A stretch of DNA of 35,141 nt, from contig JAILHV010000009.1 of assembly GCA_024695625.1 (NCBI GenBank), positions 1 through 35,141 on the forward strand. Direction: 5' to 3'. This DNA is from Treponema sp. (GTDB lineage Bacteria; Spirochaetota; Spirochaetia; Treponematales; Treponemataceae). Below, piece by piece: positions 14,194 through 23,504 of the stretch. The notes under the pieces were generated by a model that did not search any database, had not been told where the DNA came from, and worked only from the letters and a program-made list of their open reading frames with translations. Both the position numbers and the translations under genes were made by a program. Numbering within the stretch: the first letter of the stretch is position 1; every line of letters begins with the position of its first letter.

Positions 14194-15571
14194 TGCTTAC
14201 CTTCTTTGATGCTTTATACGCAGCAGCCTTATCCAAAAAGAATACTATAAATTCAGGACATGAATTATAGTAAAGGTGAGGAAAACCAGCCAAGAGATTT
14301 TTTTGCTTTACTATGCAAGGGCTTCCTTTTCGCCCGGAAGGTTTTTCCGAAAGAAATTCATCCCCATTGTTGCTGCTTTCAAAATAATGGAATTCATGCC
14401 CCCGTATTTTAAAACGCAAATCTTTTGATGTGTACTGGGCATAACCAAAGCGTACAAGTTTTCCTGTATAGAATGACTCCCCTTCTATTGCTCCGCACAT
14501 CTTATATTTTTTTCCATCCTGGCAAACAAGCTCTTTTTGCAGATACATAAATCCGCCGCATTCCGCCAAAACTGGGATGTTGTTTTTTACCAAAGCGCAT
14601 ATTGAATCTTTCATCGAACAATTTTCTTCCAATTTATCTGCATACAATTCAGGATAACCACCGCCAATTATAATACCATCAACATCTGGAAGACCGCCGT
14701 CATTCAACGGAGAAAAATATTCTACAGAAGCACCCATCTCTTCTATTATACTTATATTTTTTTTGTAATAAAAACAAAAGGCATCATCATAGGCAAGACC
14801 GATTTTTAAGCCTGTATATTTTTTTTCTTTTACAATCTTTTCAAAAGGATTCTTCGTTACAACTTTTAATCCGCATACAGCTGATGCTATTTTTAAAAGT
14901 GCCGGCTCATCAAGAGATTCTTCCAGCAAGGCAGAAGCTATTTCAATTTGATTTTTAAAATCCTGAATCTCATTCGGGAGGACAAGCCCCAAGTGCCTAC
15001 TCTTCCAAGCAAGCCTCTCATCAAAAGGCAAAAATCCAAGAACCTTTATCCCGCATTCCTTTTCGATCATATTTTTTAAAAGCGGATAAAATGATTTTGA
15101 AGCCTTATTCAAAAACACTCCCTTTATTACATTTCGCCTTGCATATTTTTTAAAACCCTTTATGGTTGCGCACAAAGAGCGGCTAGCACCCCTTACATCC
15201 ACAACAAGAATCACAGGCGTTTTTGTTGTTACTGCAACATCGTAGCAAGATGCCTGAAGGGAAGTTCCAGCAAGGCCGTCAAAAAAACCCATGGCACCTT
15301 CAACAATAGAAATTTTATCCTCAGAAGATTCTTCTACAAAAAGCTGGAGCAAATCTTTCCCACAATCAAAGTATCCGTCCAAGTTTACGGATGGCAAGTC
15401 CAATACCTTTTTATGGAACAAGGGATCTATAAAATCAGGACCACACTTAAAGGCAGCAACTCCAAATTTTCTTTTTAGCAAATTCATCAAGGCGCAAGAA
15501 AAAAGAGTCTTTCCAGAACCGCTGCAGGGAGAAGCTATCATAAATCTTCGTATGCGTTTTTTAGCTTTCAT
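14183..15571 (-). CDS. cbiA: Cobyrinate a,c-diamide synthase
   Basis: ATP- and glutamine-dependent amidation of the a and c side chains of cob(II)yrinate. The 462 residues comprise an N-terminal dethiobiotin-synthetase-like domain with P-loop ASPCSGSGKT (13-22), KCGPDFIDP and EGAMGFFDG. A C-terminal class I glutamine amidotransferase domain follows, with GGGYPELYADKL and the nucleophile Cys338 in LAECGGFMYL. KCGPDFIDP separates CbiA from cobyric acid synthase. It overlaps the preceding fusion gene and cobD by 11 bases each, so all three are translationally coupled. Confidence 0.97.
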   Translation of the reverse strand: MKAKKRIRRFMIASPCSGSGKTLFSCALMNLLKRKFGVAAFKCGPDFIDPLFHKKVLDLPSVNLDGYFDCGKDLLQLFVEESSEDKISIVEGAMGFFDGLAGTSLQASCYDVAVTTKTPVILVVDVRGASRSLCATIKGFKKYARRNVIKGVFLNKASKSFYPLLKNMIEKECGIKVLGFLPFDERLAWKSRHLGLVLPNEIQDFKNQIEIASALLEESLDEPALLKIASAVCGLKVVTKNPFEKIVKEKKYTGLKIGLAYDDAFCFYYKKNISIIEEMGASVEYFSPLNDGGLPDVDGIIIGGGYPELYADKLEENCSMKDSICALVKNNIPVLAECGGFMYLQKELVCQDGKKYKMCGAIEGESFYTGKLVRFGYAQYTSKDLRFKIRGHEFHYFESSNNGDEFLSEKPSGRKGSPCIVKQKNLLAGFPHLYYNSCPEFIVFFLDKAAAYKASKKVSNER

Positions 15572-17630
15572 TTTTTTCTCCTGCAGAACCGCTAAAAGAA
15601 ACCACCCAAACAGGATTCTCCGCTTTTACAAAATTATACTTTCCAAGCTTTTCCGAATGGCTAATGGAAACCTGGGTAAAATCAAGGTCATCAACGGAAA
15701 GCAAAGAGACAGCTTCTTTTATCATGCAAAAAGTTTCAAGCGTAACGGCAGAAAGCACAATCCGCATCAGAGGATTACGCTTTAACAAAGCCTTGATTAT
15801 GTCAATTAAATTTCCAGAGCTTCCTCCTATAAAAGCACAGTCAGGCACAGGAAATTTGCAAAGCCCATCAGGAGCAGTTTTTTGAACGACCTTTGCGTTG
15901 GAAATTCCAAAGCGTAAAAGATTCATTTTTGTAAGCGCCACGGCCTCTTTATTCTTGTCTACCGCATAAACAAAACCATGCTTTGCAATAAGGGCCGCCT
16001 CTACGGTTACAGAACCTGTTCCACAGCCAATGTCGTACACAATAGAATCTTCCGCAAGCGACATTCTGTTAAGAATAATCAGCCTTACATCTCTTTTGGT
16101 CATCGGAATATTTTTTCTGCAAAAAAGACTGTCTTTTATTCCCATACCAAATTTCAAATCCGGCAAAGACTGGTGTTCCACCAATACAGAATACAAACCT
16201 TCTTTTTCCAAAGAAAGCATTTCCAGAGACGGCTGTTTTTTTAACTTACGCGAAGTGCCAATATTCATGCAAATTATATTTTCGTCTTCCCGCGACAGAT
16301 TGAATCCAATTGTAACTTTTACTTCAGGAATGATTTTATTCTTACAAGCTTCACCAAGCCTTGCAAGCAAGTCATGCAAATCATTTTTTCCGGAAAGAAT
16401 CACAAAGCACTTTTGGTTTGACTTTACAAATGATTCAACATTGCAATATTTTCCGTGCATACTCAAAAGCTTCCAGTCCTGCCAGGGGCTTCCAATTTTT
16501 GCAGAAAAATAATTTACGGATGAAATTCCTGGCAAAAGTGAACAGGAATACTTTCCTTCGCACTCCTTTGCAAAGGCTCTTGCACCGCTATAAAACCCGC
16601 TGTCACCAGAAAAGGCAATCAAAGGATTTTCACACTCGGGATGGTCCTGCAAATATCCGCTTACATCAGAAAACATGTATGAATTTATTTTTTTCTTACC
16701 GTCAAACATGGGATTTGCCAGAATGGACTTTGCGCCAAAAACCACGTCGGCATTTTGAACCGCACTAAAGACCTCTTTGGTAACAAAATCCACACCACCA
16801 GGCCCAATGCCGGCAAGAATGATTTTAGGAGCAGAAAAAGAAATTCTTTTTTTCAGGATTGTTTCCAAAAGCTTTACTGTTTCTGAATAGGAATAACTTT
16901 TTTGAGCCTTTTCACCAGTTTTGCTTTCTGGATTTTTTACAACAAGTGTAATTGCGCCGCATTTTTTTGCAGCGATTATTTTTTCTTCAAAGCCGCCAGC
17001 TGCACCACTTTCTTTTGTAATAACAAATTTTGCTTTTGTCTCGCGGAACATAGCTTCATTCATAAAAGAAGAAAAAGGTCCCTGCATTGCAATAATATTT
17101 TTTTCACACAGGCCGCTATGGATGCATTTTAGTAGGCTGTCTTCTGATGGCAATACGCGGGCAAAAATACGACTCTTATCTTCTATTGTATCCGTAATCA
17201 CATTCAAGTCTTTTGCTCCACTTGCAACAAAGACATTTCCCCTTCTATCTTTTACGTATTCAGCAGCAGACTTTACAGAATCAAAAAACAAAAGGGAATC
17301 AGCCATATCTTTTTGTTCGTCAATATCCCTCAGGAGCCTCACATATTTTACTCCAAGTTCAGCACAAACAAGTTTTATTTGCGAAGTAACAGCCTGTGCA
17401 AAAGGATGAGTTGCATCCACAAGGCAAAGACACTTGGATTTTTTTACAGCAGCAAGCATCTCTTCTTTGGACATCCTGCCAGAAAGAACCTTGCACCTTG
17501 AATTTCCTGAAAGCAAATTTGCCCCATAATCGGTTGCAACGCTTACAGTGCAGGAAATATTATTCTTCTTTAAAAGTTCAAATAATTTGCGGCCTTCCGT
17601 TGTTCCTGCAAAAACAAAAACCTTACTCAT
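15561..17630 (-). CDS. cbiJET: Triple fusion: cobalt-precorrin-6A reductase (CbiJ) - C5-methyltransferase (CbiE) - C15-methyltransferase/decarboxylase (CbiT)
   Basis: A 689-residue protein holding three consecutive activities. Residues 1-262 are CbiJ: VFAGTTEGRKL at the nucleotide site, VDATHPFA, and KESGAAGGFEEK near the end. Residues 268 to about 490 are CbiE: GIGPGG at the start, AFSGDSGFYSGA and LLPGISSVNYF, the tetrapyrrole methylase pattern. Residues about 498-685 are CbiT, with CRKNIPMTKRDVR and the Rossmann SAM motif VYDIGCGTGSVTVEAA (531-546). CbiE-CbiT fusion is common (CobL-like); adding the reductase ahead gives reduction, methylation and decarboxylation in one chain. The ATG overlaps the cbiH stop as ATGA. 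No frameshift is seen. Confidence 0.95.
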   Translation of the reverse strand: MSKVFVFAGTTEGRKLFELLKKNNISCTVSVATDYGANLLSGNSRCKVLSGRMSKEEMLAAVKKSKCLCLVDATHPFAQAVTSQIKLVCAELGVKYVRLLRDIDEQKDMADSLLFFDSVKSAAEYVKDRRGNVFVASGAKDLNVITDTIEDKSRIFARVLPSEDSLLKCIHSGLCEKNIIAMQGPFSSFMNEAMFRETKAKFVITKESGAAGGFEEKIIAAKKCGAITLVVKNPESKTGEKAQKSYSYSETVKLLETILKKRISFSAPKIILAGIGPGGVDFVTKEVFSAVQNADVVFGAKSILANPMFDGKKKINSYMFSDVSGYLQDHPECENPLIAFSGDSGFYSGARAFAKECEGKYSCSLLPGISSVNYFSAKIGSPWQDWKLLSMHGKYCNVESFVKSNQKCFVILSGKNDLHDLLARLGEACKNKIIPEVKVTIGFNLSREDENIICMNIGTSRKLKKQPSLEMLSLEKEGLYSVLVEHQSLPDLKFGMGIKDSLFCRKNIPMTKRDVRLIILNRMSLAEDSIVYDIGCGTGSVTVEAALIAKHGFVYAVDKNKEAVALTKMNLLRFGISNAKVVQKTAPDGLCKFPVPDCAFIGGSSGNLIDIIKALLKRNPLMRIVLSAVTLETFCMIKEAVSLLSVDDLDFTQVSISHSEKLGKYNFVKAENPVWVVSFSGSAGEKNES

Positions 17631-18367
17631 GAATTAACCTCCGAAGCGTATCCCCGGGGCGTAATAAGTTTTCCGTCCTTTTGATAAGTTAGAGAATTCC
17701 CTATAAAAACAGTCGTAAACATATCCACACTTGCATTTTTTAATTCAGAAAAAGAACAAACGTGAACCTCTTCACCTGAGCGGCCAATATTTTTTACATA
17801 CCCGCATGGCCGGTCGTCAGGAACAAATTCTGAAACAAGATTACAGGCCTTCTCCAAATAGCCTGCCCTTTTTTTGCTGGAAGGATTATAAAGAACAATA
17901 CAAAAATCAGCAGAAGCAGCAGCTTTTAGTTTTGCAGATATTTTTTCCCACGGAGTCAGATGGTCGCTCAGACTTATAACTGCAAAGTCACAAATCAAAG
18001 GTGCACCAAGCAAGGCCGATCCGCTAAGAGCCGCTGTAATCCCAGGCATTACTTCTATTTGAACAGTCGGGAATTTTTCTGCCAGTTTGTAAAGCAAGCC
18101 AGAAAGGCCATAAACACCTGCATCCCCGCTGCAAACAAAAACAACCTTTTTACCATCTGATGCCTTTTCCAGCGCACGCATGCACCTCTCTTCTTCTTTC
18201 ATCATGGGGCTGGAAAGAATTTCTTTTTCCGGAAAATATGGCTTCAAGAGGTCAACATATTTTACATAGCCTGCAATCACATCGCATTCTCTAAGGGCGC
18301 TCTCAACTTGAATTGTTAGCATTTCGTATGCACCAGGACCAATTCCCGCAACTATCAGCTTATTCAT
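17627..18367 (-). CDS. cbiH: Cobalt-precorrin-3 C17-methyltransferase
   Basis: SAM-dependent methylation at C17 with ring contraction in the anaerobic route. The 246-residue tetrapyrrole methylase shows GIGPG, VFVCSGDAGVYGL, VMPGITAALSGSALLGAPL, DFAVISLSDHLTPW and FCIVLYNPSSKKR, the last two being CbiH/CobJ features. An in-frame GTG one codon earlier (18370) is possible; the ATG is preferred because AAGGA sits nine bases before it. It overlaps cbiG only if the GTG or the stop region is counted, and it shares an ATGA junction with the downstream fusion gene. Confidence 0.95.
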   Translation of the reverse strand: MNKLIVAGIGPGAYEMLTIQVESALRECDVIAGYVKYVDLLKPYFPEKEILSSPMMKEEERCMRALEKASDGKKVVFVCSGDAGVYGLSGLLYKLAEKFPTVQIEVMPGITAALSGSALLGAPLICDFAVISLSDHLTPWEKISAKLKAAASADFCIVLYNPSSKKRAGYLEKACNLVSEFVPDDRPCGYVKNIGRSGEEVHVCSFSELKNASVDMFTTVFIGNSLTYQKDGKLITPRGYASEVNS

Positions 18368-19430
18368 CACGCACCGTCCTTGGATTAAAATGAAGAGCTA
18401 TTTCCGTGCAACCCACAGCCAGAGTCATTCCGTCAAATTTGCATTTTCTTAAAATTATTTTTTTTGCACCATAAGCAAAAAGACTCCGCTCGCAAACATT
18501 GTCCACACCTGTAACTTCTTTAACAAAGGCAGAAGGAGAAAAATCTCCCTTAACGGCAGAAAGTTCCTCTGAAGAAAAAAATCTTAAAGGAAGGCCATAG
18601 TCTTTGGAAAAAGAAAGCAAGGCTTCTTCATCCCGCTTTAAATCTATGGAACAAAGCGCAGCAATTGAATTTATATCAAGAGAAATTTTATTCAATTCGC
18701 AGAAAATAAAATCTTTTAAGTCTTTTGAATCTTTTCCCTTACGGCAACCGACTCCCAAAACAATGCATTTTGGAACAAGGCGCAAGACTGGCTCACTTTC
18801 CGTATTTTTAAATGGCGAAACAATTACTTTAAGCATGGCCTGATCAGATTCAGAAGTTTTAGCAAGGGCAAGCTCTTTGGGAACGGCACCCTCAGTTCTT
18901 AAGCAATCAAAAATTTCATCCGGCAGTAAAAGTTTGCATTTTTTTTCTTTTAAAAGCCTGGCTGAGAATTCTTTTGCAAGAAGCATGTCGGAAATTTTCA
19001 TAGAGTTTTCTTTTGCAAATGAATCAACAGAAAACAAATTGTTAACATCGGTGGCAGTTGTAATAACAGGCTGGGCTCCGGTAAGCTCTGAAAGTTTGCG
19101 GGCAAAATCATTAGCCCCTCCCAAATGGCCAGAAAGAATCGGTATGGCAAAGCTGGCAGCTTCATCCATAACAACAACAGCAGGATCAGATGCCTTGTCA
19201 TTTACAAAAGGCGCGATTGCACGGACAGCTATTCCACAGGCTCCTATAAACAAAAGAAAATTCCCGCTCTTAAAATTTTTACAAACCCAGTCTTCTGTTT
19301 TTACATAGTTTTCCGAAAGATCTTTTTTTGCTGAACTTACGCTGCATTCAAATCCAAGTGCACAATATCTTTCCGCAATATTTTTTGCCAGAGATTTTCC
19401 CTTGTCTGTAAAAGAAATTATTGCTATCAC
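18360..19430 (-). CDS. cbiG: Cobalt-precorrin-5A hydrolase (CbiG)
   Basis: Opens the delta-lactone of cobalt-precorrin-5A and releases the two-carbon fragment as acetaldehyde, a step unique to the anaerobic route. The 356-residue protein has the N-terminal segment with FIGACGIAVRAIAPFVNDK and DPAVVVMDE, then the hallmark ILSGHLGGANDFARKL. The C-terminal domain has LGVGCRKG and ends in LAVGCTEIALHF. The start is GTG, overlapping the cbiF stop as GTGA, the same junction type as cbiC/cbiD. The length is normal and all three sub-regions are intact. Confidence 0.95.
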   Translation of the reverse strand: MIAIISFTDKGKSLAKNIAERYCALGFECSVSSAKKDLSENYVKTEDWVCKNFKSGNFLLFIGACGIAVRAIAPFVNDKASDPAVVVMDEAASFAIPILSGHLGGANDFARKLSELTGAQPVITTATDVNNLFSVDSFAKENSMKISDMLLAKEFSARLLKEKKCKLLLPDEIFDCLRTEGAVPKELALAKTSESDQAMLKVIVSPFKNTESEPVLRLVPKCIVLGVGCRKGKDSKDLKDFIFCELNKISLDINSIAALCSIDLKRDEEALLSFSKDYGLPLRFFSSEELSAVKGDFSPSAFVKEVTGVDNVCERSLFAYGAKKIILRKCKFDGMTLAVGCTEIALHFNPRTVRDE

Positions 19431-20188
19431 TTGGTCTTTGCCATCCTGAATTCCGTTGAAAAAGTTTCGTCGTACAATTTTGACTTCGTATAATTTTTAT
19501 GCGTAACACAATCACCTATAATCATAAGGGCAGAATTTTTTATTCCGGCATCTCTTACAGTCTTTGAAAGACTTGCAACAGTACAGACCATCTTTTTTTC
19601 TTCCTTCCATGACGCCTTATAAACTACCGCGGCAGGCGTATCTTCTGAATATCCACCGGCCAAAAGTTCCCGCTGCAAATCTTCCACAAGGGATGTGCTT
19701 AGAAAAACCACCATTGTTGCCTTGTGCATGGCATAAGAGCGGATGCTTTCCCGCTCAGGAACTGGTGTCCTTCCCGCCACACGCGTGATTATAACACTCT
19801 GCGAAACATCAGGAAGCGTATACTCAATGCCAAAAGAAGCTGCCGCAGCACAAAAGGAACTCACCCCCGGAACAGATTCATAGGGAATGCCACAGGAATC
19901 CAATATATCCATCTGCTCTCGTATTGCCCCATAAATGCAAGGGTCTCCAGAATGTAGGCGAACAACAACTTTTTCTTTTGGAGAAGATTTTTTAATCGCA
20001 TCAATAACTTCTTCCAAAGTCATCTTTGCGCTATCATAAAGTGCACATTCTTTTTTGCAATTTAAAAGTAATTCTTTGTTAACAAGGGAACCGGCATAAA
20101 TTACGCAATCAGCTTTTTGCAACAAGGAAAGACCGCGGACAGTAATCAAATCAGCAGCACCTGGACCTGCCCCAATAAAATAAACCAT
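19427..20188 (-). CDS. cbiF: Cobalt-precorrin-4 C11-methyltransferase
   Basis: SAM-dependent methylation at C11. The 253-residue tetrapyrrole methylase has VYFIGAGPGAADLITVRG at the N-terminus, VRLHSGDPCIYGA, ESVPGVSSFCAAAASFGIEYTLP and ITRVAGRTPVPERE, the last being specific to CbiF/CobM. A longer frame begins at 20215, but AGGAGG lies eight bases before the ATG at 20188 and the family motif starts right there, so the shorter start is chosen. One base separates it from the cbiD stop. Confidence 0.96.
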   Translation of the reverse strand: MVYFIGAGPGAADLITVRGLSLLQKADCVIYAGSLVNKELLLNCKKECALYDSAKMTLEEVIDAIKKSSPKEKVVVRLHSGDPCIYGAIREQMDILDSCGIPYESVPGVSSFCAAAASFGIEYTLPDVSQSVIITRVAGRTPVPERESIRSYAMHKATMVVFLSTSLVEDLQRELLAGGYSEDTPAAVVYKASWKEEKKMVCTVASLSKTVRDAGIKNSALMIIGDCVTHKNYTKSKLYDETFSTEFRMAKTK

Positions 20189-20189
20189 T

Positions 20190-21374
20190 CTATTTTTCCT
20201 CCTGTCTTGCGGCACAAGCTTTTAGTTCATTTATAAAGTCAAAGGCCTTGTTCGTCATTGCCAACACGCCATGCTTTTTTGTAAAAAGAACAAGTTCAAC
20301 CTGAACTTCTGGAACCCATTCCTGCATATTCAGTTTAACAAGTTCTGCAATTTTATTTAATACCTTTTCTTTTAAATTGAATTTTATTAAAACATCAACT
20401 GCATTTTCCGTTGAAACGCAAGCCATGATTTCTTTTTCAAGCTGGTCATAAATTTCTTTATTACAAAATTCTTTTGAAGCAGAGCAAATGGTTTCCATCC
20501 TGCCATCGCCATATTTTGAATGTGTGTTTTTTGCTCCGCCCGCAATTTTTACAAGCTTTCCCAAATGTCCTGTAAGAAAATACTTTTTAAATCCATATTC
20601 CTTTGCCATCAAAATTGAATCGTATGAAAAATTGGAAGATTCAACTGCAAAGCCAAAATCAAATCCAAATTCATGCGTAAGAAAATCCATTCCATAATTT
20701 CCGGGAACCACAGGAAGTACAGTATAATGCAGGGCTGCCCTCATGCTGATTTCTGCACGGATTGTCTGCACAATGGCATCTTCGCTCATGGGTCTTACAA
20801 TTCCTGTCGTACCAAGAACAGATACTCCTCCAACAATACCAAGGCGGGGATTAAAAGTTTTACTTGCAAGTTCAACACCTGCGGGAATGCTTATCGTTAC
20901 ATTTATTCCCTGATGAAGATTATTTAATTCTGAAGATACGGAATCGCGTATCATTTTTTTGGGAACAGAATTTATTGCCCACTCTCCAACATCTTGATCC
21001 AGTCCAGGCAGGGTAACTTTTCCAATACCCTTTCCCCCAAGAATTTTTATTCCATCGTCAGAAGAAAATTCAACGGATGAATACACAAGTATTCCATTCG
21101 TAATATCTGGGTCAGTACCGCTTTCTTTTTTTACGGCACACGATGCAGATGTTTTGGAAAAATGCGCATCCAAAACTTCAAGGCAAACAGCAGAACCTTC
21201 CGGCAAGTGAACAAAAACATAGGGAACAATTTTTTGCTGGAGCAACATTCTTGCCGCAGCAGAAGACGCAGCCGCAGCACAAGTTCCGGTGGTATAACCA
21301 AAATCAGGCTTTGACTTATTTTTGGCAAGAAAAAAACTCGTGTAATTATCCGAACAAGAAACACTCTGGCTCAC
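20190..21374 (-). CDS. cbiD: Cobalt-precorrin-5B C1-methyltransferase (CbiD)
   Basis: Methylates C1 after the lactone is opened by CbiG; it is restricted to the anaerobic pathway and unrelated to the other methylases. Landmarks are FGYTTGTCAAAASSAAARMLL, DPDITNG, GGKGIGKVTLPGL, NPRLGIVGGVSVLGTTGIVRPMS and FLTGHLGKLVKIAGG. The start is set at GTG because it overlaps the cbiC stop as GTGA and has GGAGG nine bases upstream. An in-frame TTG at 21392 would add six residues but lies on the ribosome binding site. This gives 394 residues. Confidence 0.95.
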   Translation of the reverse strand: MSQSVSCSDNYTSFFLAKNKSKPDFGYTTGTCAAAASSAAARMLLQQKIVPYVFVHLPEGSAVCLEVLDAHFSKTSASCAVKKESGTDPDITNGILVYSSVEFSSDDGIKILGGKGIGKVTLPGLDQDVGEWAINSVPKKMIRDSVSSELNNLHQGINVTISIPAGVELASKTFNPRLGIVGGVSVLGTTGIVRPMSEDAIVQTIRAEISMRAALHYTVLPVVPGNYGMDFLTHEFGFDFGFAVESSNFSYDSILMAKEYGFKKYFLTGHLGKLVKIAGGAKNTHSKYGDGRMETICSASKEFCNKEIYDQLEKEIMACVSTENAVDVLIKFNLKEKVLNKIAELVKLNMQEWVPEVQVELVLFTKKHGVLAMTNKAFDFINELKACAARQEEK

Positions 21375-22009
21375 GCTCTGCCGCCTCCGCAATACAAAAG
21401 GGCATTGCAGATTGCAGCGGCCACATTGCTCCCCCCCTTGCGCCCCCGGTTAACAATAAAAGGCACATTGGTTTTCATAAGCATTTCTTTTGCCGCAACC
21501 ACATTAACAAAACCAACAGGAACCCCAACAACAAGTTCAGGTCTGAAACCCTGTTCGATTAAAGAGCAAATCTCCACGAGGGCAGTAGGAGCGTTTCCGA
21601 TTGCAAAGATTATTTTTTCATTAAGTTGGACAGCCTTTTGCATACTTACAGCCGCACGGGTCATCCCAAGTGCCGAAGCTTTTTTTGCCACATCCTCATC
21701 TGCCATAAAGCAATATGAATTGCAGCCCAATTTTTTTAGCGCACTTTTATTTATTCCGGCCAAAGCCATATTTGTATCAGTAACAATAGCCGCACCGTTT
21801 TTTAGGGCATTGATTCCAATAGAAAGAGCATTTTCTGAAAAGCAAAGCGACGAAACATAATCAAAATCCGCGGTTGTGTGAATGACACGCATTACGACAG
21901 GTTCAACTTCTTCTGGAATTTTTATCTGCATTTTCTTTAGTTCTTCTTTGATGATGAGAAAACTGTTTTTTTCTATATCAGCCGGAAGAAGGTGCTTAAT
22001 TGTTTCCAT
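21371..22009 (-). CDS. cbiC: Cobalt-precorrin-8 methylmutase
   Basis: Moves the C11 methyl to C12 to give cobyrinate. The 212-residue protein contains the catalytic His in RVIHTTADFDY and AIVTDTNMALAGINK, AIGNAPTALVEICSLI, VGVPVGFVNVVAAKE and VNRGRKGGSNVAAAICNALLY, which together define CbiC/CobH. The ATG at 22009 is chosen because TTGGAG is nine bases upstream. A TTG five codons earlier falls on that same site. The start lies 14 bases within the 3' end of cbiP. Confidence 0.96.
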   Translation of the reverse strand: METIKHLLPADIEKNSFLIIKEELKKMQIKIPEEVEPVVMRVIHTTADFDYVSSLCFSENALSIGINALKNGAAIVTDTNMALAGINKSALKKLGCNSYCFMADEDVAKKASALGMTRAAVSMQKAVQLNEKIIFAIGNAPTALVEICSLIEQGFRPELVVGVPVGFVNVVAAKEMLMKTNVPFIVNRGRKGGSNVAAAICNALLYCGGGRA

Positions 22010-23504
22010 TGGGATGTACTCCAAGAATATTATATATCCTTTCCATATTAAGATGAAGCCTTAATTGCTCTGCCAAAAAATTGAATTGCAAATCCTTTGT
22101 TGCTTTCCACGAGGCATTTTTTGTTTCCAAAGTCGAAAGGCCTTTTTTCTCTGCCAAAGTTTGAACAACTCTTTGTGCCACACCTTCTTCATCAAAAAAG
22201 CCATGGACATAAGTGCCGTAAACATTCCCGCGATAAAAGCCAGACTTTCCTGTAAAACAATGGCATTCAGACTGAATGCTCTCATCACAAGAAAGCTCCG
22301 TCTTACCCATGTGAATCTCGTATCCGCTAATATGCATTCCTGAGAGGCAAGAAAAAAATCCCTGGCAGCTTTCAAGGGTAAACGAAAGATTCTTCCGTAT
22401 TTTATTTTCTGCAATCACCGTATTGACAGGCAAAAGTTTTAATCCTTCAAGGCAAGAAGAAGCGCCACTGTCAGAAGATTCCTCCACTTTGTTGCCTAGC
22501 ATCTGGTAGCCACCGCAAATGCCAAGCAGGGGCTTTCCTGTTTTTGCAAAATCTTTTATAGCCTTGGCCAAGGGAGAGTTTTTTAGCCAGAGCAAATCTC
22601 CGACAGTATTTTTTGTTCCGGGAATAATTAAAAGGTCACAAGCGTCTATTTCTTTTGCTGATGAAATATAGTGCAAAAAGACATCGCTTCTTTGCTCAAG
22701 ATTTGAAAAATCCGTAAAGTTAGAAATGTGGGGAAGACGGATAACACCAACATTCACTTTGTCAGCCGCACAAGTATTTTTTTTGTCCAAAGAAAGGCTG
22801 TCCTCGTCATCCAAACTAATTTTTAAATAGGGCACAACTCCGCAAACATCTATTCCGGTTTTATCCTCCAGCATTTTTATTCCCGGCTCAAGAATGGACA
22901 CGTCCCCACGAAATTTATTTATGACAAAACTTTTTATTCTATTCCGCTCTTCCTTTTCCAAAAGCTCGGCTGTACCAACAAACTGGGCAAAAACACCGCC
23001 TCTGTCAATATCGCCAACAAGCAGAACGGGGGAGTCGGCAATACAAGCCATTCCCATGTTGGCAAAATCATTTTCCCTAAGATTGATTTCTGCGGGACTT
23101 CCGGCTCCTTCTATAACAACAACATCGTAAAGAGACGAAAGTTCTTCATAAGATTTTTTTACGGCAGGAATCAAATTCTTTTTAAAGGCATAGTATTCAA
23201 CCGCATTCATGTCGGCATAAACTTCTCCGTTTACAATAACCTGCGAACGGGTGTCACCGTTGGGCTTTAGCAAAACAGGGTTCATCAGGACAGAAGCTTC
23301 AAGACCGCATGCCTCTGCCTGCATTGCCTGGGCACGGCCAATTTCCAGACCTTCTTTTGTTACCGCGGAATTCAATGCCATATTCTGAGATTTAAATGGA
23401 GCTACAGAAAATCCGTCCTGCTTAAAAATGCGGCAAAGACCGGCTGTTAAAAGGCTCTTTCCTGCACCAGACATTGTTCCTTGAATCATTATTGGATATG
23501 CCAC
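21996..23504 (-). CDS. cbiP: Cobyric acid synthase
   Basis: Glutamine- and ATP-dependent amidation of the b, d, e and g side chains of the adenosylated a,c-diamide. The 502-residue protein has P-loop GTMSGAGKS (9-17), PFKSQNMALNS, the GDIDRGGVFAQ motif, INKFRGD and a glutamine amidotransferase domain with nucleophile Cys330 in LLGICGGYQMLG and a YVHGFFDE histidine. PFKSQNMALNS sets it apart from CbiA. The start is GTG, with GGAGG seven bases upstream, 16 bases inside the end of the ABC ATPase gene. Its substrate normally needs adenosylation first, but no adenosyltransferase gene is in the window. Confidence 0.97.
   Translation of the reverse strand: MAYPIMIQGTMSGAGKSLLTAGLCRIFKQDGFSVAPFKSQNMALNSAVTKEGLEIGRAQAMQAEACGLEASVLMNPVLLKPNGDTRSQVIVNGEVYADMNAVEYYAFKKNLIPAVKKSYEELSSLYDVVVIEGAGSPAEINLRENDFANMGMACIADSPVLLVGDIDRGGVFAQFVGTAELLEKEERNRIKSFVINKFRGDVSILEPGIKMLEDKTGIDVCGVVPYLKISLDDEDSLSLDKKNTCAADKVNVGVIRLPHISNFTDFSNLEQRSDVFLHYISSAKEIDACDLLIIPGTKNTVGDLLWLKNSPLAKAIKDFAKTGKPLLGICGGYQMLGNKVEESSDSGASSCLEGLKLLPVNTVIAENKIRKNLSFTLESCQGFFSCLSGMHISGYEIHMGKTELSCDESIQSECHCFTGKSGFYRGNVYGTYVHGFFDEEGVAQRVVQTLAEKKGLSTLETKNASWKATKDLQFNFLAEQLRLHLNMERIYNILGVHPNGNN

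Noticed and set aside
20189..20215. Longer N-terminus for CbiF
   Set aside because: The AGGAGG site lies inside this stretch and the family motif begins at the ATG at 20188.
21375..21392. TTG start for CbiD
   Set aside because: It sits on top of the GGAGG that serves the GTG start, which also forms a GTGA overlap with cbiC.
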